Source: CAYUQT01 sp964596165 (lineage in GTDB: Bacteria > Planctomycetota > Phycisphaerae > UBA1845 > JAFGLZ01). Taken from it: 64,000 nucleotides of DNA. Each line of letters opens with the position of its first letter. Position 1 is the stretch's first letter. Location of the stretch: contig CAZQTW010000007.1 in assembly GCA_964596165.1 (NCBI GenBank), positions 79,077-143,076 of the forward strand. The letters run 5' to 3'. Position numbers and translations under genes: made by a program. This document shows positions 16,655 through 25,223 of this stretch, piece by piece. The notes beneath the pieces were generated by a model. It was not told where the DNA came from. It did no database searches and saw only the letters and a program-made list of their open reading frames with translations.

Positions 16655-18589
16655 CTACTCCTTCGGCCGGAGCGTCGCCGAGGCCGGATCGATCGCCAAG
16701 TGGCCGTCGCGTTTGGTAATACCCAGGATCTTGTCCAGGCGCGGTTCCAGCGGATCGGGGCCGGTCAGGCCGAGCTTCGCTCGGACCTCGCGCCGCAGCC
16801 ACCAGAAACCGGAGTTCCACGAATACAGGTGGTGGCCATAAGGCTTGCCGGTGTTGGTGTCCAACGATTCATGGAACGCGGGCATCCAGGCGAGTTCCTT
16901 TTCCAGGCGCCAGAGCAACTTATCGTCGACCCAGTTCGGATCCATGCCGTGGATCAGGCCGTCGAGGTAGTTTGCCGCGTCGTTGAGGAACCACGAGCCG
17001 CCGAAGACGTAGGCGCCGCTATGGCCGTCGAGCAGGTCGCCGTTCGCCTTTGAGATGACCCGCATGCCGTAGGGCGTCTGAATCTTCATCGTGGTCTCGA
17101 GGTGCTTTTTCACCATCTCGTCGGGCAACAGCTTGCGGCCGAAGACGGCATACGTCAGCACCTCGCCGTAGAGGGCGTCCTGACCGACATGGTCCTGCTG
17201 TTTGAGGCTTGTGGCGAAATAGCCTCCGGCCTTGTTGAACATTCGCGCATAGCCGGCGATCGCCTTGTCGATCTCCGCGTCGGTCACCTTGAATCCCAAC
17301 TCGCGGGCGGCCAGCAGGGCGCCGCAATGGAAGCCTTGGTTCGACGACGGCGCATCATCGTCGTCGTAGGGTAGCTGGTCGTGATAGGTCTTCATGCAAG
17401 CCCGGTCCGACGTCAGCCGTGGCGGGACGTAGAGTCCGTCGACCTCGTGACGGCGGATGAACTCATAGGCCCTCGTCACCGTTCGCGGGTCGATGTCGGC
17501 CCCGGCCTTCTTCACCATCATCGACCAGATCAGGTAGTACTGGGCGTTATCCTCGTAGTCGACGCGCTCGTAGAAGACGGCCGCCTGCGACTCGGCGTCG
17601 TATTTCGGGTCGTCCAGCCCGCGGCTCATCCAAAATCCGTCGCTCACCCACTGTTTCCAGCCGTAGCCGACGCCCGAGATGAAGATGAAGTCACTTTCCG
17701 GCCGGAGCAGGTTACGACGGAGCAGCAGATACGACGTATTCCGCAGGATGGCCTCCAGACCCGATCGGTTGAATCCCTTCGCGTTCGCCAGGGCGACATG
17801 TGCGGCCAATTGAACGTCGTAGAGTGACGTGGCCGGTGAGTCGAAGATCCAGGTCCTGTAGGTCTGGGTTTGGCCGATCTCGATATGTTGCCAGCCGTCG
17901 AACGCCGCGCGATAGACGCTGGTGGCATCGACGCCGCGAGGAATTGAAATGGTCCGCCGGGCGGAGCCGTCTCCCGTTGTCAGCGACAGCCGTCGCTTGG
18001 CGACATCGAAGGCCATGAAGCAGCGATTCTCCCAAAGCCCGGGCGTGTCGCCGACAAAGCCGAAGAACCTGTCATCAACCCGGCAGCCGAGCATGGGAAA
18101 CGTCTGGCGGGCGTCCTGGTTGAACTCGGGCCCCGCGCAGCCCGGGCTGTAGGCCTTCGTCGCGGGCTCCTTGCCGGTAAAGGAGTAGAAGTCGCCCTGG
18201 GTCGGCGCCTGCCAGCCCAGTTCGAGGTAGTACCGCTGGTCGGACTGTGCGGTGACGGTGACGGCTCGCTCGATGAGGTTCGGGTTGATCCGCCTCCAGG
18301 TCTCAGAAAGCGACAGGCCCGTCGCCTTGCCCCCGGTCAGCGTGATCGTACCGTCCTTCGGGTTGGCTTCGGCGTACCGGACGGCCGTCGTGCCGGTCGG
18401 CTGGACGACGATCAGGCTGGAATTCGTTTCGATCGGCGAGAAGAGAATCTCCTTGCCGTCGACGATCTGGACGCAAAAACCGTCCGCAGCCCTCACGAGA
18501 TCGAATTGGACGTCGGCTTGGACGACCGCCGTCGTACCGATGAACGCGACGAACATTGGAATCCGGCCTGCAAACGTGTCTCCGCGCAT
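16655..18589 (-). CDS. Large exported protein, possibly six-hairpin glycosidase-like
   Basis: ATG 18589 is chosen because AGGAGG precedes it and a signal peptide follows (MFVAFIGTTAVVQA); the open frame continues upstream without protein-like sequence. The first 250 residues of the 644-residue product are beta-rich (super-sandwich type), and the rest is helical with recurring aromatic motifs (GYGWKQWVSDGFW, YYLIWSMM, FHCGALLAARELG, WNSGFWWLRRE). That order is typical of (alpha/alpha)6-barrel glycoside hydrolases such as the glycogen-debranching or GH63-like groups. I cannot name a family or catalytic acids with confidence. Its placement beside other exported carbohydrate-active genes supports polysaccharide degradation. 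Confidence 0.6.
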   Translation of the reverse strand: MRGDTFAGRIPMFVAFIGTTAVVQADVQFDLVRAADGFCVQIVDGKEILFSPIETNSSLIVVQPTGTTAVRYAEANPKDGTITLTGGKATGLSLSETWRRINPNLIERAVTVTAQSDQRYYLELGWQAPTQGDFYSFTGKEPATKAYSPGCAGPEFNQDARQTFPMLGCRVDDRFFGFVGDTPGLWENRCFMAFDVAKRRLSLTTGDGSARRTISIPRGVDATSVYRAAFDGWQHIEIGQTQTYRTWIFDSPATSLYDVQLAAHVALANAKGFNRSGLEAILRNTSYLLLRRNLLRPESDFIFISGVGYGWKQWVSDGFWMSRGLDDPKYDAESQAAVFYERVDYEDNAQYYLIWSMMVKKAGADIDPRTVTRAYEFIRRHEVDGLYVPPRLTSDRACMKTYHDQLPYDDDDAPSSNQGFHCGALLAARELGFKVTDAEIDKAIAGYARMFNKAGGYFATSLKQQDHVGQDALYGEVLTYAVFGRKLLPDEMVKKHLETTMKIQTPYGMRVISKANGDLLDGHSGAYVFGGSWFLNDAANYLDGLIHGMDPNWVDDKLLWRLEKELAWMPAFHESLDTNTGKPYGHHLYSWNSGFWWLRREVRAKLGLTGPDPLEPRLDKILGITKRDGHLAIDPASATLRPKE

Positions 18590-18944
18590 GCCTCGCCTCC
18601 TGCCTTGGGCAGAAGTTGTAGCGGCACGAAAGGTTCTGTGGAAGGGCGCTGATGGAAGGATTTCAGTGGATCTGTTGTTCGCAGGCTGACGGTGCGTTAT
18701 TGCCTCACCCGGATTGGCAACCACCAGGCACGTTCGTAAGGCACGTTGTCCGGCGGGGGGTTTGCGAGCTTCTCTTGCCGGACCTTGACCCGACAGCACG
18801 TCCTCGACGTCTTGAAACGGTCTTGGCAGTCCAGGTAAACCGCGTCGTTCCTGCTCGCGTCGCTGCAATCGCGCCAAGGCTTCTGTCTAAACCTGTCTGA
18901 ATGTGTACGATGCCTTGTCCCCTCATCGGTGACGGCTAGCATGA
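18590..18944. other. Intergenic region between two exported-protein genes
   Basis: These 355 bases lie between divergent genes. The longest frame, 88 codons on the minus strand (18697-18963), has no recognisable family. No tRNA, terminator or clear promoter was seen. Confidence 0.35.
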
Positions 18945-19274
18945 CACTCGCTGCTTTCATCATGCGGACGTCTGCTCTTCCTGCTAAATGCTGCCGACAA
19001 GAAGGACGGCGGCTGGTTCGTCTCCGGCTCGCCGCGATTTGCCCTGGAGGGCGAGGCCCAATCGGGCCTCAAGCAGGCTTGGCTGGCCAATGAAGGTAAG
19101 GGCCTGCTCGCCACGCCAATCCACATCGACAGACTTCAACCCACCGGCGCTCGCTTCCGTTCCTTTGCACCGGCATATGAACCGATCGCCAAGGACGATC
19201 AAGGAGGCGCCTGCCTGCTGACGCAAGCCGTCGGCCGCGGGCTTCTGGTCGCCGCCGCGGGTCCGATCATCCCG
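18941..19274 (+). other. Orphaned 5' coding extension of the downstream gene
   Basis: The frame of the gene starting at 19275 stays open back to 18945 and reads as normal protein (ADKKDGGWFVSGSPRF, later DDQGGACLLTQAVGRG), yet contains no ATG, GTG or TTG. An ATG at 18941 in another frame begins a signal-peptide-like stretch (MTLAAFIMRTSA) that ends in a stop after about 50 codons. The simplest reading is a one-base frameshift near 18970-18985, or loss of the true 5' end. Confidence 0.55.
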
Positions 19275-20933
19275 GTGGAATTGCTGGCCAATGCCTTCCT
19301 CCGCCTGCAGTGCCGAGGCGAGGTCTTCAATGTAGGATTGCTGCCGGGGGCCGAGACGGTACGGCTGGGCCAAAACGAACTGTTGTTGGGCATAGCGGAG
19401 TTGCCGGACTCCGCCGGCAACGTCAACGTCTTGGTCGATGTGATCGATGCGGATGGGAACGTGTCGACGCTGCAGTACTTCAATACCTCCGTGGCGGGCG
19501 ACGGCCTCCGCATTCCACTCCGGTACAACGCCAGCAGGGAAGGAGTCGGCCGAGTGGTGGTCAGCATCGCCGACCCGGTCGACGGTGCATTGTTGCGACG
19601 ATTTTTCATCCCCTTGTTGCATGACCAACGTGTCGAGATCCTGCCGGACAAGAATTACTACACGACGAAGCCCCATGCCAACCTGCGGCTCCGCTACGTT
19701 GACGGGGCGCTCGCCAAGGCCTCAGTGCACGTCACGCAGGGCGACAGTGACCTCAACGTCGAACTGAGCGGAAACGGCATCCGGTTCGCCAAGGTGCCGA
19801 TCGGGGGATTGTCAGCGGGGCAGCATAAGCTCGACGTGTCGTTCCTATTGGACGGGAAGGCTGCTTACGCCAAGACCGTGTTGATCCGCAAGGAGCCGTC
19901 GTTCCCGAATGCCGTCAAGCTTCTCTATCACCGGAACTGCATACTGGAGGTCGAGGGCACGCCCTTCTTTCCGTACGGCTGCTACGGCATTTCGGAGACG
20001 CAGGAAGCCGGCCTCATTGGGCTGGGCGTGAACACCGTGGTCGGAGCTAAACCGACCCAGAACCGCAAACTCTGGGTTGCCGAACACGGACTCGCGGGTT
20101 GGGCGACGAACAAGCAGTGGCCGCGCGAGAAGGTTCTCGACACGCTGCGTACCGATGGCTACGCCAGGCTTCTGTCGTGGTACATGTATGACGAGCCTGA
20201 CTTGAATGGCCAGTCGCCTGATTTCGTCCGTGGTGTCTACGAGGCTGGCCGGCCCAAGGATCCCTACCATCCACAGATGATGGTTTACGTCGGAAGTTCA
20301 GGTTATCCGTGCTATCCCGACTACATGCCGTTCGCCGACTGTCACATGATGGACCACTACCCATTGCCCTACGCCGCGCCGGCGACGTATGGCCTGTATC
20401 TCCGAAAGGTTGCCGAGGCCGCCCGGGGCACGCGGAACGTCTGGGGCGTACCGCAGTGTTTCGACTGGCGTGAGATCGGCACGGCGTTCGGCCCGTTCAA
20501 GAAGGAAAGTCTGCACCCCACAGGCCGGGAGGCCCTCAACTACATTTACCAGTCCATCATTGAGGGCGCCGGCGCCATCACCTTCTGGACATACCGGTAC
20601 GTCGCGGAGGACCCTCGCCGCCATGAACCCTTCCTGAAGGCCCTGGCGGAGGGCGCCAAACTGACCGACCTGGTTGTCCGCGGGACGGTCGTGCCGTCGC
20701 CACAAGTCAGGCCCTTCTCCTCGCAGATCCGTTGTCGCAGTTTCAAGCGGGGTAGCGAGGTCTACATCGTGGCGGCGAACTACCTGGAGCGCAAGGCCGA
20801 TGTTGAGTTCGTCGCGCCGTACCTCAAGGAAGCTAACCTGCGGCAGTACTTGCCTGCCCCACGCACGCTCGGCTCACTCAAAGACACGTTCGAGCCGTTG
20901 GAGGGAAAAGTCTATGTGGCGGCAGTTCCCTAA
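19275..20933 (+). CDS. Glycosidase-like exported protein, 5' end uncertain
   Basis: The first in-frame start is GTG 19275, giving 552 residues, but coding sequence clearly continues upstream. The N-terminal third is made of beta-sandwich repeats (VNVLVDVIDADGN, HANLRLRYVDG, AGQHKLDVSFLLDG). From about residue 215 a TIM-barrel-like region begins with PFFPYGCYGISETQEAGLIGLGVN. It continues through LLSWYMYDEPD (an acidic DEP motif as in beta-glycosidases), WGVPQCFDWREIG and ITFWTYRYV. This pattern is seen in GH2/GH42-like and DUF4434-like exported hydrolases. No family can be fixed. If the 5' end is really lost, the gene may be a recent pseudogene. Confidence 0.6.
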   Translation: MELLANAFLRLQCRGEVFNVGLLPGAETVRLGQNELLLGIAELPDSAGNVNVLVDVIDADGNVSTLQYFNTSVAGDGLRIPLRYNASREGVGRVVVSIADPVDGALLRRFFIPLLHDQRVEILPDKNYYTTKPHANLRLRYVDGALAKASVHVTQGDSDLNVELSGNGIRFAKVPIGGLSAGQHKLDVSFLLDGKAAYAKTVLIRKEPSFPNAVKLLYHRNCILEVEGTPFFPYGCYGISETQEAGLIGLGVNTVVGAKPTQNRKLWVAEHGLAGWATNKQWPREKVLDTLRTDGYARLLSWYMYDEPDLNGQSPDFVRGVYEAGRPKDPYHPQMMVYVGSSGYPCYPDYMPFADCHMMDHYPLPYAAPATYGLYLRKVAEAARGTRNVWGVPQCFDWREIGTAFGPFKKESLHPTGREALNYIYQSIIEGAGAITFWTYRYVAEDPRRHEPFLKALAEGAKLTDLVVRGTVVPSPQVRPFSSQIRCRSFKRGSEVYIVAANYLERKADVEFVAPYLKEANLRQYLPAPRTLGSLKDTFEPLEGKVYVAAVP

Positions 20934-21084
20934 TGACGAGCGACGGTTGCATCTTTGAGCGGCGAATCCGGAAGAGCGGGCGCACTCGCGATCTCCCCCT
21001 CACCCACGCGGCCACGCTACGATCTGTGGCTCGCAAGCGCACGCACCTTCCCGACGAACCCGCAATCTCACCTGTGACGAACCG

Positions 21085-21720
21085 CTAGGCCTTCATCTTC
21101 CGGACGACGCCGACAACCACGCCCTGAATCCTCGCCTCCTTGACGTAGATCGGTTCCATGCTGGAATTGGCAGGTTGGAGTCGTATTCGGTCGCCCTCGC
21201 GGTAGAACTTCTTAAGCGTGGTCTCGCCGGTGTCGAGAAGGGCGACGACCGTCTCGCCGTCGCGCGCGGTCTCCCGGCGCTCGGCAATCACATAATCACC
21301 CTCGCGGATCTGGTCCTCAATCATGCTCTCGCCCCGAACCCGAAGGGCGAACCGAGAGCCCCGCGTGGCAAAGACTTCCTCCAAATCGAGCACGTCCGCA
21401 TCCTGGAGGGCTTCAACCGGAACACCCGCCGCAATTCGTCCGAGCAACGGTATCCGTGTCGAACGTTCATCGGGAAAACTCAGTTGAGGAGCCAGCTTCA
21501 ACGATCGCGCCTTGTGCCGATGCCGCTTGAGAAACCCCTTCTTGTGCAATACGCCAATGTGCTCGAAAATCGTGACCTTGCTCACCTCAAAGTGGTCCGC
21601 CAGTTCCTGAAGCGTCGGCGCGTAGCCGTACTCCCGCTCGTAGTCCCTCACGTAAGTCAGAATGGCCAGTTGTTTCGGCGTCAACGGCTTCGACCGGCGA
21701 GGATCAGTGGGGGGCGACAT
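21085..21720 (-). CDS. lexA: LexA repressor / S24 autoprotease
   Basis: A 211-residue SOS repressor. The N-terminal winged helix (residues 12-75) reads LTPKQLAILTYVRDY, APTLQELADHF and SKVTIFEHIGVLHKKGFL, the last being the recognition helix region. The Ala-Gly self-cleavage site is in GRIAAGVPVEA, the catalytic Ser in GESMIED and the Lys in TTLKKFYRE. AAGGAA precedes ATG 21720. The recognition helix sequence (SKVTIFEHIG) differs from E. coli and Bacillus LexA, so a different operator is expected. Its own promoter contains perfect palindromes, and the recA promoter in this window has a related motif. Confidence 0.96.
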   Translation of the reverse strand: MSPPTDPRRSKPLTPKQLAILTYVRDYEREYGYAPTLQELADHFEVSKVTIFEHIGVLHKKGFLKRHRHKARSLKLAPQLSFPDERSTRIPLLGRIAAGVPVEALQDADVLDLEEVFATRGSRFALRVRGESMIEDQIREGDYVIAERRETARDGETVVALLDTGETTLKKFYREGDRIRLQPANSSMEPIYVKEARIQGVVVGVVRKMKA

Positions 21721-22146
21721 ACCTGCAATTCCTTGGAGATTGGTTGGACGGACGCCGGAACCGGTTAGGCGCCGTTTCCGTCGAGATGTTCAAGCCGCGC
21801 CTCGCGCACCGAAGCGAAGCCGCTCATGTCGGCCGGAAACGGCACCGAAAAACGATTGCCTGCGGGCGGCATCGTTTGGATCTCTGGAAACGAAAGACGA
21901 CCCGCCAAAACAACCCTCTCGAACAGAACGCCACCGCAAGTGTTCTCGTTCTGTTAGGGTAATAAAACATACCCTAACATCGACCAAACGTCAAGCGGAT
22001 ATTCAAGGCGTTCTTCCATTGGCTTCATAGGGATTGCCCTATTCCAATAGGACATCAGTTGAATATAGCTATTTGAAACATAACGACTTACAACTAACTT
22101 ACTGATCCGGTTGGCCGATCAAATTGCCTACGCTGACTTCGGTGGA
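21721..22146. other. lexA upstream region with several palindromes
   Basis: The 426-bp gap between bioD and lexA holds no gene. The half nearest lexA is GC-rich, and 21950-22110 is AT-rich and promoter-like. Besides the promoter elements listed separately, ATAGGG-ATTG-CCCTAT (22027-22042) overlaps CCTATT-CC-AATAGG (22038-22051), giving a second cluster of symmetric sites further upstream. Confidence 0.6.
21922..21994 (-). promoter_or_regulatory. lexA promoter with two nested operators
   Basis: On the minus strand, TTGACG (21994-21989) and TATGTT (21971-21966) are separated by 17 bp, a good sigma-70 promoter. A perfect palindrome, GTTAGGGTA-N8-TACCCTAAC (21953-21978), covers the -10 box and the start site. 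Next to it, AACAGAACG (21922-21930) and CGTTCTGTT (21947-21955) form a second inverted repeat with a 16-bp spacer. Both are well placed to block transcription, consistent with LexA autoregulation. Confidence 0.6.
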
Positions 22147-22881
22147 TTACGCCCGGCGCGAGAGATCAATGTCCAGACGGAGGTGTTTGAGGGCTTCGGG
22201 GATTCGTCGCCCAATCCGGCCGGCTTTGACGTCCGTGCCGCGATCGTAAGGAACCACCGTCGGCGCTGCAATCCCCGCACACTCGGCTATCGCGGCGGGA
22301 TTCGTCTCTTCGGCCAGACTGGGCGAGCGCGTCCGGTATCGGTTTAGCACGACTCCGGCAATCGGCAGGTTTCGGGCGCGAGCCGCTTCAATCGTCAGCA
22401 GCGTGTGATTGATCGCCCCCAAACGGGACCGCGCGACGATGAGCAGGGGATGTCCGAACTCCACCGCCAAGTCGGCCATCGTCCGCTTCTTCTCAACGGG
22501 AGACAGCAGCCCGCCGGCGCCCTCGACGATAACCACATCCGACTGCCGGCAGACGTGGTCGTAGGCGTACCGGAGGGCCTCGAAGTCGATCGGTGTTCGC
22601 GATTCCTCCGCGCCCACGAAGGGCTCCAGCGGACGCCGGTAGCGGATCGGACAGACAACGTCCAACGGCAGATCGGAACCGGCCGCATACGAAAGGCATT
22701 CCGCGTCTTCGCTGGTCAGCCCAAGCCGCATCCGCCAGACGCACCCGGTCGCGATCGGCTTGAAGACGCCCACGCGAAGCCCCCGTCGTCGCCACAGAAT
22801 CGCCAGTCCGCCGGCGACAACCGTCTTGCCGACACCGGCGTCCGTACCGGTTACAAAGATGCCGGGGATTCGTTCGGCCAT
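22147..22881 (-). CDS. bioD: ATP-dependent dethiobiotin synthetase BioD
   Basis: BioD closes the ureido ring of dethiobiotin from 7,8-diaminopelargonic acid, CO2 and ATP. The 244-residue protein has the P-loop FVTGTDAGVGKT at its start, the substrate-loop Lys in VGVFKPIATGC, the VIVEGAGGLLSP motif and the SRLGAINHTLLTIEAAR region, all typical. ATG 22881 is favoured over ATG 22884 because AAGGA lies 5 nt before the former. No other bio gene is in the window. The gene upstream on the same strand encodes a SAM hydroxide adenosyltransferase, 70 nt away. Confidence 0.95.
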   Translation of the reverse strand: MAERIPGIFVTGTDAGVGKTVVAGGLAILWRRRGLRVGVFKPIATGCVWRMRLGLTSEDAECLSYAAGSDLPLDVVCPIRYRRPLEPFVGAEESRTPIDFEALRYAYDHVCRQSDVVIVEGAGGLLSPVEKKRTMADLAVEFGHPLLIVARSRLGAINHTLLTIEAARARNLPIAGVVLNRYRTRSPSLAEETNPAAIAECAGIAAPTVVPYDRGTDVKAGRIGRRIPEALKHLRLDIDLSRRA

Positions 22882-22951
22882 CATCGTCCTTCAGCCGGCA
22901 AACGCATAGGATCCGTCACGTTGTCCCGAGGAGTCGAACCCGTCGAGGAAA

Positions 22952-23737
22952 TCACTTCACCGTGACGGGGGAGCCGATGCGCGCCGCGAGCACTTCCGAC
23001 GCACTCCCACGGTTCACGGCGATTTCGAGAAGGCCGACGCTCCCGATCAGCGCAATCGCCGCGCCCACTTCCACTTGGGCATAGGTCTGGCGCAGGGGCC
23101 CAATATCGTGATCGCCGAGCCACACATGGGCGCCGGGCAGGACGTTGAGCGTATGCGCCAGCTCCTCTCGAGAAAGGTTGGTTACCATGTTGCCGAAACC
23201 GTCGACATAGACGACCTGGCCATGCACGGAATGGTCCGGCATTCGCTCCGGGCGAGGAAGGTTGAGCATCTCGATGTGGTCGGTGGGTGGTCCCAGGTCC
23301 GTTATCTTTCCCCCCCGTGCGAGGTGTCCGGCCGCCGGCGCCAAGATGTCGCGGCCATGGAACGTGCTGGTGGGCTGCTGCACGAACAAACCGCGGTTCC
23401 CAATTTCCCGCAGTATTTCGAGCCCCGCATCTCGTTGAAGGCATGACGCAATGCCGTTGTCGGGGCACAGCAAAAACTGGCCGCCGTATTGCGCCGCGAT
23501 CAACCGTCGAGCCGTGCCCACTTCCGGGTCGACCACAACCACGTGGATCGTCCCACGCGGGAAACTGGGCCAAACGGCCCGAATGACGAAGGCGGCCTGG
23601 ACGACGTCGTGACGGGCTATTTGATGGGTCACATCCACCAGTGTCGTCCGAGGGGCGATCTGCAGAATGATCCCCTTCATCGCCGCCACGTAGTGATCGT
23701 TCTGGCCGAAGTCCGTTGTGAGCGTGACGATGGGCAT
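22952..23737 (-). CDS. SAM hydroxide adenosyltransferase (DUF62 family)
   Basis: This family hydrolyses S-adenosylmethionine to adenosine and methionine and is related to the fluorinase and chlorinase. Signatures are PIVTLTTDFGQNDHYV at the start (with the conserved Asp), VDVTHQI, VVVVDPEVGT, LCPDNGIAS, TFHGRDILAPAA and YVDGFGNMVTNL. Relatives begin at this Met, so I chose ATG 23737 (261 residues). In-frame GTG 23791 and ATG 23773 would extend it by up to 18 residues. The HGRD His-Arg pair that marks the hydroxide enzymes is kept, so halogenation is unlikely. Confidence 0.9.
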   Translation of the reverse strand: MPIVTLTTDFGQNDHYVAAMKGIILQIAPRTTLVDVTHQIARHDVVQAAFVIRAVWPSFPRGTIHVVVVDPEVGTARRLIAAQYGGQFLLCPDNGIASCLQRDAGLEILREIGNRGLFVQQPTSTFHGRDILAPAAGHLARGGKITDLGPPTDHIEMLNLPRPERMPDHSVHGQVVYVDGFGNMVTNLSREELAHTLNVLPGAHVWLGDHDIGPLRQTYAQVEVGAAIALIGSVGLLEIAVNRGSASEVLAARIGSPVTVK

Positions 23738-24004
23738 GGGCAACGTTTGCCTCAAGGTGTTCAGAAAGTCCATTCGCCTCGGTCGGTTCACATTATCCTG
23801 GAGTTCATAACGTTGTCAACGAACGGTCGCGCCGTGCCGATTTCCGGTAGGCCTTTGCCGAACGGCTTAACCGGCAGGCCCGCTCGTCACCTCGCCGTTT
23901 TCTGATCCGCTCGGTTACAGTGGCAACCCTGATCGTGGAGAAGAGAGCGGTTGCAGGGCAATTCCGTCAACCGATGTCGATTCTTAGGTGTCCCTCGCTG
24001 AAGG

Positions 24005-24490
24005 TCAGATCTTTCCGTCGTCGATGTGTCGTTCGTAGTGGAGATCGGCCAGCGGCTGAATGAGATCGGTCGTCCGCTCGATGCTGCCGTTGATACCCGT
24101 GCGAAGCGACAGTAGGATCATGGCGGCGGCCGCTGCGCCCGCCGTCCGGGCGAGCGGACCCTCTATCTTGGGCCAAATCCCGACCGAAGGCTTGGCCTTC
24201 CGTAATTGATCCGCTTTGGGGGTTGCGCGAAGCGTGCGAGCAAGCATGCCGAGCGCCCGTTCGTTGGCCCGGCCGATCAGCCCGATCGGGGCGGCCTGGG
24301 TCGCCAACAACGTAAACCCGGCGCTCACGCGAGAAATCCGTTGAATCCGTGCCCGACACTTCGGGCAGGTCGCCGCGTGTTCAAGAAGTCTCTCCGGTAC
24401 GGGTCCGCCCTTATCGATCCACCGCGTCAACAACGCACGGCGGGTTCGGCACCGCCCATCGGTCCCGCCTTGTGTTCGCCGTGCTCTCAT
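24005..24490 (-). CDS. Probable zinc-finger anti-sigma factor
   Basis: The start codon overlaps the sigma-factor stop by one base (TAATG), so the two are translationally coupled. The 161-residue protein has an anti-sigma zinc motif, HAATCPKCRAR (His-x3-Cys-x2-Cys), at about residues 38-48. A hydrophobic segment at about residues 111-127 (TAGAAAAAMILLSLRTG) could span the membrane. This layout fits a membrane-tethered anti-sigma factor that holds the ECF sigma factor until a signal arrives. It is not a close match to a named family, so the role rests on context and the motif. Confidence 0.72.
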   Translation of the reverse strand: MRARRTQGGTDGRCRTRRALLTRWIDKGGPVPERLLEHAATCPKCRARIQRISRVSAGFTLLATQAAPIGLIGRANERALGMLARTLRATPKADQLRKAKPSVGIWPKIEGPLARTAGAAAAAMILLSLRTGINGSIERTTDLIQPLADLHYERHIDDGKI

Positions 24491-25071
24491 TACGACTCCT
24501 CCTTCGCCAGCATCACCGACAGCCGAATGACCGCCTGTCGGCGGTACACCCTGGCCGTTCCGTCGGTGATTCCCAGAATCCTGGACACCGAGCGATAGTC
24601 ATGGCCCGCCAAGTCGTGAAGGACGACCACATCCCGAAGATGTGGCGGCAAATCCATGACGGCCTGTCGCACACGATCCACCATCCCCAGGTGATCCAGG
24701 TTGGCGCTCACGTCCGGGCTCTCTGGGCGATGCGCCCGCCGGGCGACCATCGCAAGGCGGTCACGCTCCCGCTTCCGTCGGCGCATGAGTTCGATGGCCG
24801 CATTCATCGCGGCCCTGTAGAAATAGGCGCCGCGATCACCTCTGATGCCCTTGTTGGTCCTCGCCGCCAGTTGGCACACCACGCTCTGATAGGCGTCGCA
24901 CACGTCCTGCTCGCGCCCCAACATCCGCCAGAGAACCGCAACAATATCGGGGCCATGGCGCTGCAGAAGTGTGAGGATCCACTTCTGACCTGCGGCGGTG
25001 TCGGCCGAGGCCAGTTCCTCCAATATCCCGCGGAGGCTCGCGGGTAGGCTGGCAACAGCGATTCGGGACAT
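24490..25071 (-). CDS. ECF-type RNA polymerase sigma factor
   Basis: A 193-residue sigma-70-family protein with region 2 at about residues 35-110 (LLQRHGPDIVAVLWRMLG, DAYQSVVCQLA, GAYFYRAAMNAAIELMRRRKRE) and region 4 at about residues 125-185 (MDLPPHLRDVVVLHDLAGHDYRSVSRILGITDGTARVYRRQA). The recognition helix carries GTARVYRRQA, as in planctomycete ECF groups. It is coupled to the anti-sigma gene downstream and faces the secretion operon across 152 bp. Control of that operon and of itself is therefore likely. No matched -35/-10 ECF pair could be assigned by eye. Confidence 0.9.
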   Translation of the reverse strand: MSRIAVASLPASLRGILEELASADTAAGQKWILTLLQRHGPDIVAVLWRMLGREQDVCDAYQSVVCQLAARTNKGIRGDRGAYFYRAAMNAAIELMRRRKRERDRLAMVARRAHRPESPDVSANLDHLGMVDRVRQAVMDLPPHLRDVVVLHDLAGHDYRSVSRILGITDGTARVYRRQAVIRLSVMLAKEES

Positions 25072-25223
25072 GCCCGGTCCCCTGTTTCACCCTCATTATA
25101 GACGGCCACCAAGTGGCTGTGTTAATCGAAATACTTTCGGCCGCGAGGCGGCCATCCCCGGGGCGCTAACACCTCGTCTGGTTCCACGTCTATAACCTCG
25201 GAAGGCAACAAGGATCCTTCATC

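Noticed and set aside
18697..18963. An 88-codon minus-strand frame between two exported-protein genes
   Set aside because: No family, no clear Shine-Dalgarno, and its first codons overlap the start of the neighbouring gene. It could be a fragment but cannot be supported.
22952..23737. Fluorinase or chlorinase activity for the DUF62 protein
   Set aside because: The HGRD segment typical of the hydroxide-forming enzymes is kept, and the insert loop of fluorinases is not seen.
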